Shown here: positions 7,087-11,164 of the stretch, piece by piece
How positions within the stretch are numbered: the stretch's first letter is position 1
Layout of the letters: every line of letters starts with the position of its first letter
NCBI GenBank assembly: GCA_023431385.1
Contig: JAEYWA010000253.1
Span: 1 to 11,164, forward strand
DNA length: 11,164 bases
Source of the DNA: Bacillota bacterium
Lineage (GTDB): Bacteria > Bacillota > Clostridia > Acetivibrionales > DSM-1351
Reading direction: 5' to 3'
Program-made: the position numbers and the translations under genes
Notes under the pieces: generated by a model
Told to the model about the DNA's origin: nothing
The model's input: only the letters and a program-made list of their open reading frames with translations
Database searches by the model: none

Positions 7087-9426
7087 TTAAAATATGCCGC
7101 CCTCACTCTTTTTGATATGGTGATCCTGCTGCTCCTTTGATAGCATAGTGAAGTATGCCGACCACCCCCCCATACGCACCCTGAGGTCTTTGAAGTCTTC
7201 AGGGTTTTTTTGTGCCTTCAGCAGTGTTTCGGTATCAGCAACACTTACAGTTAGCATATTACCACCCAATTCAACAAAAGTTTTTATTAAGCCTATCAGA
7301 CGATTTACTCCTTCCTCCCCTGCAACATAGCGCTCGGCCATTCCTAAATCAAGAGGAGAACCCAGTGGTAAGCCATCTAAGCCCATCCTGCAGAAAGAAT
7401 TGATTGCTGCCGTAATGCCTTTGGTCATTGCACCGGCAGACGGAGAAAAGTTGCTGGCTACCGGCTTGCTCGAAAGCCTGCCGTCAGCACTTGGCCCTGT
7501 ACCCTCTCCGATAGCTATGTACCAGGAGAAGGTCCCAATCCCGGGCATGAATTTTATTTCTTCATATTTCCGGTCAATTTGCTGCATAATCTCAACAAAC
7601 CTGTCTATTACCTTACGCCCCATATTATCAGCTATCTTATTATTGGTGCCGTATTTTGGAGAGTTTGACACAATAGTATGAAGGGTCTGATAGCCTTCAA
7701 AGTCATGGTCAATAGCCTCTACCAGTTCTCCCATGGAAGCCTTCTTTTGTTTAAACACTACCTGTTCTATTGCACAAAGAGAGTCAATCAAATGGCTTAA
7801 GCCCTCTGCAACTACACCTCCTACAACCAGCCTGGCTCCCATGTCAGTCATATCAAGCCCCTTTTCCACAGGACCATCCAGCAGTGCAGACAGTAGTGGT
7901 ACAGGTGCGATTGAAGAACGGTGCGGGTGGGTATGCAGCATATGCTTAGCGGATTCTTCGGCTACCAGTTGAATATTTTCCATTGTTTTGTCAAAAACCA
8001 CTTCAAAGGACTCATAGCTTGCAGGGTCACCCTGGTCAGGTACCTCCTGCTTGCCGTCAATATGGCAAATACCCCGGTTCAAAGTCCATTCAAGACATTT
8101 TAACGCGTTTAACTTTATAAAATAGAAATCGGTCTTTCCTGGAAGCAATGCCTCCCAGCACCCATTATTTGCATAGTCTCGAGCTTCTTTTTCGTCTATT
8201 CCGAATTTTGTAAAGGCTTTGATAATAGTCTCATCATTGTAAATTGCAGGCAATCCTCCGCCGGTTTTCAAGGTTTCTGCAACCTGCTTCAAAAACCAAT
8301 GAGGAGAATTCTTATGGACTCTGACTGTGAGTACCGGATTCGTCATTCGTATACGATGATAGGATTCAAGAATCATTACGGATAATATATTGGTAGCATC
8401 TTGACCGTATTCCGGTATCAGACCCCCAATAACAACATTTTGGTTCCAATGGTTTGTTGCATCTATTGTATCCCTTATGTTATAACGTTGCTGACCTATA
8501 TCATGGATTTTCCGGTTTCTCCATTTATTCTCATGCTCCTCCTGCTCACGTGCCATATCTTTCGTCTGTGCATTGGTCTGATTATTCAATGCACGTTCAT
8601 TGAACTTCAGGAGGAAACAGTCAGTAATTTCTTGAGCTTCATCAATGGTGAGTCTGCCATTTTCCAGATCGGCCTTAAGGAAAGGATACAAGTACTGATC
8701 GGGTCTGCCCAGCGCCAAATGATTGTCTGTTAATTGAAAGGCAAGGTGCAAAAGCCAGGTTGCCTGACAGGCTTCAAAATATGTTCCTGCAGGATTAAGG
8801 GGACAGTTTCTAAGTGCGTTGGCAGCATTCAGGAGCTCTTTCTTACGTGTGTAATCTTCAGTAATCTCTGCTTCTGCAAACAGCCAGTCCGAGTTACGTT
8901 TTGCTAAAATTTCAAGACCCTCCAGTGATATGACAACTGCCGTTAAAAAATCCCTGCTTTTCTGCGGTAAATCACCGGCAAGCTTTTCTTCGGCTATTTT
9001 TCTGATGCCAGAGGTGCCAAGGCTCAATAGACGGGGATAGTCAGGTGATATATGTCCAAACATTGAATATATTCCAAACCCATATTTCCGCCCTTCCTGT
9101 ATTTCCTCGGCCTGTGCAAACTCCGGTAAAGCGTTCGAGTTTGTAAGACGCTCCTTTTTAAAGGAATAGCATCCTGCAAAAAGCTGCTTGTCCCAAATAC
9201 CCACTGGTGCTGTTGACAGTTTTTGACGTTCAGACATCGCTTTACGTACTATAAGCGGTAATCCGCAGGTCTCACTATTTAACACTCCTCCCACTTCATG
9301 GAATTGGTCCTTTGGGAGGTGCATATTTTCACGTACATCAGATATTAACTCCAACACACGTGTTGAAGGAGTGCTTTTTACTATACTGTTCGAGTACTCC
9401 ATTATGTTGAAATCTGATAGTTTCAT
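7087..9426 (-). CDS. Glycyl radical enzyme (PFL2/dehydratase-like), substrate unknown
   Basis: A 779-residue glycyl radical enzyme in the size range of diol dehydratases and related eliminases. The thiyl-radical Cys423 and general-base Glu425 form NNGCWEALLPG (420-430). The C-terminal radical loop is LRVRMGGWSAYF (748-759), with Gly754 as the radical site by alignment with VRVAGYSAYF. The block SPSAGAMTKGITAAINS (661-677) matches the conserved stretch before the glycyl loop. The Cys-x-Glu pair rules out pyruvate formate-lyase, which has adjacent Cys-Cys, and points to dehydration or another C-X cleavage. Trp between Cys and Glu is unusual: known dehydratases and lyases mostly have GCVE or GCIE, so this is likely a separate subfamily. 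The start ATG follows AGAAGGGAT. It lies 50 bp after the activase gene and 27 bp before the aldehyde dehydrogenase. Confidence 0.92.
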   Translation of the reverse strand: MKLSDFNIMEYSNSIVKSTPSTRVLELISDVRENMHLPKDQFHEVGGVLNSETCGLPLIVRKAMSERQKLSTAPVGIWDKQLFAGCYSFKKERLTNSNALPEFAQAEEIQEGRKYGFGIYSMFGHISPDYPRLLSLGTSGIRKIAEEKLAGDLPQKSRDFLTAVVISLEGLEILAKRNSDWLFAEAEITEDYTRKKELLNAANALRNCPLNPAGTYFEACQATWLLHLAFQLTDNHLALGRPDQYLYPFLKADLENGRLTIDEAQEITDCFLLKFNERALNNQTNAQTKDMAREQEEHENKWRNRKIHDIGQQRYNIRDTIDATNHWNQNVVIGGLIPEYGQDATNILSVMILESYHRIRMTNPVLTVRVHKNSPHWFLKQVAETLKTGGGLPAIYNDETIIKAFTKFGIDEKEARDYANNGCWEALLPGKTDFYFIKLNALKCLEWTLNRGICHIDGKQEVPDQGDPASYESFEVVFDKTMENIQLVAEESAKHMLHTHPHRSSIAPVPLLSALLDGPVEKGLDMTDMGARLVVGGVVAEGLSHLIDSLCAIEQVVFKQKKASMGELVEAIDHDFEGYQTLHTIVSNSPKYGTNNKIADNMGRKVIDRFVEIMQQIDRKYEEIKFMPGIGTFSWYIAIGEGTGPSADGRLSSKPVASNFSPSAGAMTKGITAAINSFCRMGLDGLPLGSPLDLGMAERYVAGEEGVNRLIGLIKTFVELGGNMLTVSVADTETLLKAQKNPEDFKDLRVRMGGWSAYFTMLSKEQQDHHIKKSEGGIF
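7165..7171 (-). other. Homopolymer run (seven G on coding strand) at the glycyl radical codons
   Basis: The codons for Met752, Gly753 and Gly754 read ATG GGG GGG, giving seven G in a row just before TGG (Trp755). The reading frame is intact here. A one-base slip would remove the radical glycine context and the last 25 residues, so this is a sensitive spot for sequencing error or replication slippage. Confidence 0.8.
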
Positions 9427-9476
9427 AGAATCAAATCCCTTCTAAACAATTTTCATGGGCTTAGTTCTGGTATTCT

Positions 9477-10391
9477 TTACTTTGCTATACTAACCTTAAT
9501 ATCTTCTGGTGCAAGACTTAATAGCTCTTCATATAACCCAGGTCTTGCATTAAGCTCTCCTAGCGAGTAACTCTTTCCACACCATACATATTTTGCATCT
9601 GCTGATGAATTATATGGCAATAGATGAATTTCTCCAATTTTCAGTTTATTTGCAATCTCATATGCTGAGGTAATATTTTCTATAGTATCAGTAATCCCAG
9701 GTATCAATGGTATTCGAAGTACTATACTTTCAGTTCTTTGGCGGAGTGCTGCAAGATTATCGAGTACTACATCCAAATCACCACCCGTATATTTTTTAAA
9801 CAATTCTTTTTCTCCAAGCTTGTAATCATAATAAAATACGTCTGTAAAAGGGACTAAATTAATAAGGTCCTGCTTAGCCCCAAAGCCCGAAGTTTCTACA
9901 ATGGTATGTACCCCTTCTTTTTTGAGTGCCTGTAGTATTCGAAGTGTAAATGCAGGTTGGTAAAGTACTTCCCCCCCTGTCAATGTCACCCCTCCACCAC
10001 TATTTTTGTAAAAAGTCATATCTTCAAGAGCTTCATTGACTACTTCTTCAACAGTCATGCATATCCCACATATAAATAATGCCCCTGAAGGACATACCTC
10101 TGCACACCTGCCGCAAGTTATACAACCATCTCTTGAGAATTTGTGTCCTTCTCCGTCTATACTGTGCAAGTCTTTGGGACATACAACCGTACAAGCCCCG
10201 CAGAGGGTACACCTGAAATTTGAATAAAGCAATTGAGGATTTATAGACTGTGATTCAGGGGAGTGACACCATAAGCAGGATAGAAAACAGCCCTTCAAGA
10301 AAATGCATGTCCGTATTCCCGGCCCATCATGAACTGCATAATGATCAATATCAAATACCTTTCCTTTATTCCCCTTGGAGTCTATATCCAT
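9477..10391 (-). CDS. Glycyl radical enzyme activating enzyme (radical SAM, with two ferredoxin-type clusters)
   Basis: A 304-residue radical SAM activase that would use S-adenosylmethionine to place the radical on Gly754 of the neighbouring enzyme. Residues are counted from the ATG. DGPGIRT (22-28) is the family start motif and CFLSCLWC (35-42) the CxxxCxxC loop for the SAM 4Fe-4S cluster. Two inserted ferredoxin motifs follow: CTLCGACTVVC (61-71) and CITCGRCAEVC (90-100). TGGE (138-141) is the SAM-contacting motif. Two extra clusters are usual for activases of PFL2-type and dehydratase-type GREs, unlike the short PflA. A GTG at 10406 would add five residues, but the GGGTGAT overlapping it is 6 nt before the ATG at 10391 and looks like its binding site. 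It lies 50 bp upstream of the GRE gene, in the same operon. Confidence 0.93.
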   Translation of the reverse strand: MDIDSKGNKGKVFDIDHYAVHDGPGIRTCIFLKGCFLSCLWCHSPESQSINPQLLYSNFRCTLCGACTVVCPKDLHSIDGEGHKFSRDGCITCGRCAEVCPSGALFICGICMTVEEVVNEALEDMTFYKNSGGGVTLTGGEVLYQPAFTLRILQALKKEGVHTIVETSGFGAKQDLINLVPFTDVFYYDYKLGEKELFKKYTGGDLDVVLDNLAALRQRTESIVLRIPLIPGITDTIENITSAYEIANKLKIGEIHLLPYNSSADAKYVWCGKSYSLGELNARPGLYEELLSLAPEDIKVSIAK

Positions 10392-10415
10392 AATATGATC
10401 ACCCACTAATTAATA

Positions 10416-10441
10416 ATTATATGTACTCGCAAATGCGATAC
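10416..10441 (-). promoter_or_regulatory. Candidate operon promoter minus-10 with operator-like palindrome
   Basis: A perfect minus-10, TATAAT, lies on the minus strand at 10421-10416, about 25 bp before the activase ATG. Directly upstream is the near-palindrome GTACTCGCAAATGCGATAC (10423-10441), with a core of TCGCA/TGCGA arms around AA. It fills the spacer region, and no good minus-35 is visible 17-18 bp upstream, which fits a promoter that needs an activator or is covered by a repressor. The assignment is inference from sequence and position. Confidence 0.4.
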
Positions 10442-10480
10442 GTTTTACGACAATTTCTGTATAGAACTAACTCCCGTTAT

Positions 10481-10519
10481 TCAATTAGATATTTAAGTTT
10501 GTCTTAAATATCTAATTGA
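10481..10519. repeat. Perfect 17-bp inverted repeat between dhaL copy 2 and the activase gene
   Basis: TCAATTAGATATTTAAG (10481-10497) and CTTAAATATCTAATTGA (10503-10519) are exact reverse complements around a 5-nt loop. A further 5-bp pairing, CTAAC (10467-10471) with GTTAG (10520-10524), could extend it with a bulge on one side. On the minus strand it begins 38 bp after the dhaL copy 2 stop, but the following bases are not T-rich, so it is at best an atypical terminator. It could instead be an RNA processing or stabilising stem or a binding site. Confidence 0.75.
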
Positions 10520-10556
10520 GTTAGAATATCCGTTACTAATATCTATTTCCTATTAA

Positions 10557-11164
10557 CTAGTTTACCAATGCGTTTGCAACAATTGAACACAGTATAGCTC
10601 CACCGTCTGGAAAATCCCTGGTGCGTTCAGCTATCCATTTGGTTCTTCCTACTTTTGCAAGCATTCCCTTTGTATCATTTGCAGCCTTTTCTGCTGCAGA
10701 AGCCGCTGTTTTCATCGCAAGCCTAATATCAGGATTTGACTCATAAGAGCTTTCAATGGTCTCAGCCAAAGGAATCAGTGCATCAAGGATGGTTTTATCT
10801 CCCAACTGCCCTTTACCAAGATTCATTATGGCCTCTGCCATTATTCTTGGAGACTGTACTGCGGCCTTATCGTCTATTTCTTTACTTCCCTTGTATTTTC
10901 TTCCCAATGCCATAATCGAACCACTTAACAAAGTACCCATTGTTGAAGGAGCCACTTTATTAAATGCCATAGCGCATCTCAAAAAAAGTTCTCCAATATC
11001 GTCTCCCGTATATGTATTGACCTCCGCTTTCAACGCCAAAGCCCCTTTTTCCATTGAAATACCGAGGTCTCCGTCTCCAGAATTACTGTCAAGCTGTGTC
11101 AATCTATCTTTTGATGTTATTAGTATATCTGCTGATAAATTAATAACATGCTTTATATTTTCTA
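10557..11164 (-). CDS. dhaL: Dihydroxyacetone kinase-like subunit DhaL, copy 2 (5' end beyond right edge)
   Basis: A second DAK2-domain protein, 201 residues visible. The frame stays open to the right edge: upstream of the LTQLDSNSGDGDLG segment it reads ENIKHVINLSADILITS, which aligns with the N-terminus of copy 1 (DVKNVINISAEVALSLKE), so only about six residues plus the start are missing. The TTG at 11102 is an internal Leu, not the start. It keeps the three Mg-binding Asp in LDSNSGDGDLG, the variant phosphate loop APSTMGTLL, GDKTILDALIP and the ERTRDFPDGGAILCS end. By eye it is about half identical to copy 1, so the two are diverged paralogues and not a recent duplication. In copy 1 dhaK lies directly upstream of dhaL, so a second dhaK may lie just outside the window. 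Confidence 0.88.
   Translation of the reverse strand, partial: ENIKHVINLSADILITSKDRLTQLDSNSGDGDLGISMEKGALALKAEVNTYTGDDIGELFLRCAMAFNKVAPSTMGTLLSGSIMALGRKYKGSKEIDDKAAVQSPRIMAEAIMNLGKGQLGDKTILDALIPLAETIESSYESNPDIRLAMKTAASAAEKAANDTKGMLAKVGRTKWIAERTRDFPDGGAILCSIVANALVN

Noticed and set aside
7087..9426. Pyruvate formate-lyase (PflB) as the identity of the GRE
   Set aside because: PflB has an adjacent Cys-Cys pair at the active site and a short activase; here there is Cys-Trp-Glu and an activase with two ferredoxin clusters.
10557..11102. DhaL copy 2 as a complete 181-residue protein starting at the TTG at 11102
   Set aside because: The frame is open to the window edge and the upstream residues align with the N-terminus of copy 1, so the TTG is an internal Leu and the gene is cut by the edge.

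Overview
The window looks like part of the chromosome of a low-GC, anaerobic, spore-former-type Firmicute, most likely a Clostridia of the Ruminiclostridium/Lachnospiraceae kind. This is inferred from the AT-rich intergenic DNA, strong GGAGG-type ribosome binding sites, a glycyl radical enzyme (an oxygen-sensitive enzyme class) and the protein families present. No species assignment is claimed. Every gene I can support is on the minus strand, so transcription runs from the right edge to the left.

Right and centre (11164 to about 1851) is one long catabolic cluster. In transcription order it holds: a DhaL-type kinase subunit cut by the right edge; about 150 bp of intergenic DNA with a strong hairpin and a candidate promoter and operator; a radical SAM activase; its glycyl radical enzyme (GRE, Cys423/Glu425/Gly754); a CoA-acylating aldehyde dehydrogenase of the methylmalonate-semialdehyde dehydrogenase family; DhaK; a second DhaL; a UPF0303/GlcG-like protein; and a GH1 beta-glucosidase followed by a terminator-like hairpin. 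The gaps from the activase to UPF0303 are 2 to 56 bp, which indicates an operon.

The simplest reading is a fermentative pathway. The GRE would eliminate or cleave a polyol-like substrate to give an aldehyde, the aldehyde dehydrogenase would turn that into an acyl-CoA, and the DhaK/DhaL pair would phosphorylate a short ketose or similar product. The GH1 enzyme may release the substrate, or glucose, from a glycoside. The substrate is not known. Several enzymes differ from characterised relatives at positions expected to touch substrate or nucleotide: GCWE in the GRE, Lys107 and EAKNH in the dehydrogenase, GGGYGHIP in DhaK, and APSTMGTL in both DhaLs. This makes the locus the best candidate here for an undescribed pathway.

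The left part (1 to about 1530) is a separate small module: a DUF998 membrane protein, a flavodoxin-domain protein and, at the left edge, the first 16 codons of what looks like a TetR-family regulator with its own promoter. Between the two modules lies about 450 bp of AT-rich DNA without a convincing gene. It contains a perfect 26-bp inverted repeat with a 6-nt loop just upstream of the DUF998 gene and a second, smaller palindrome.
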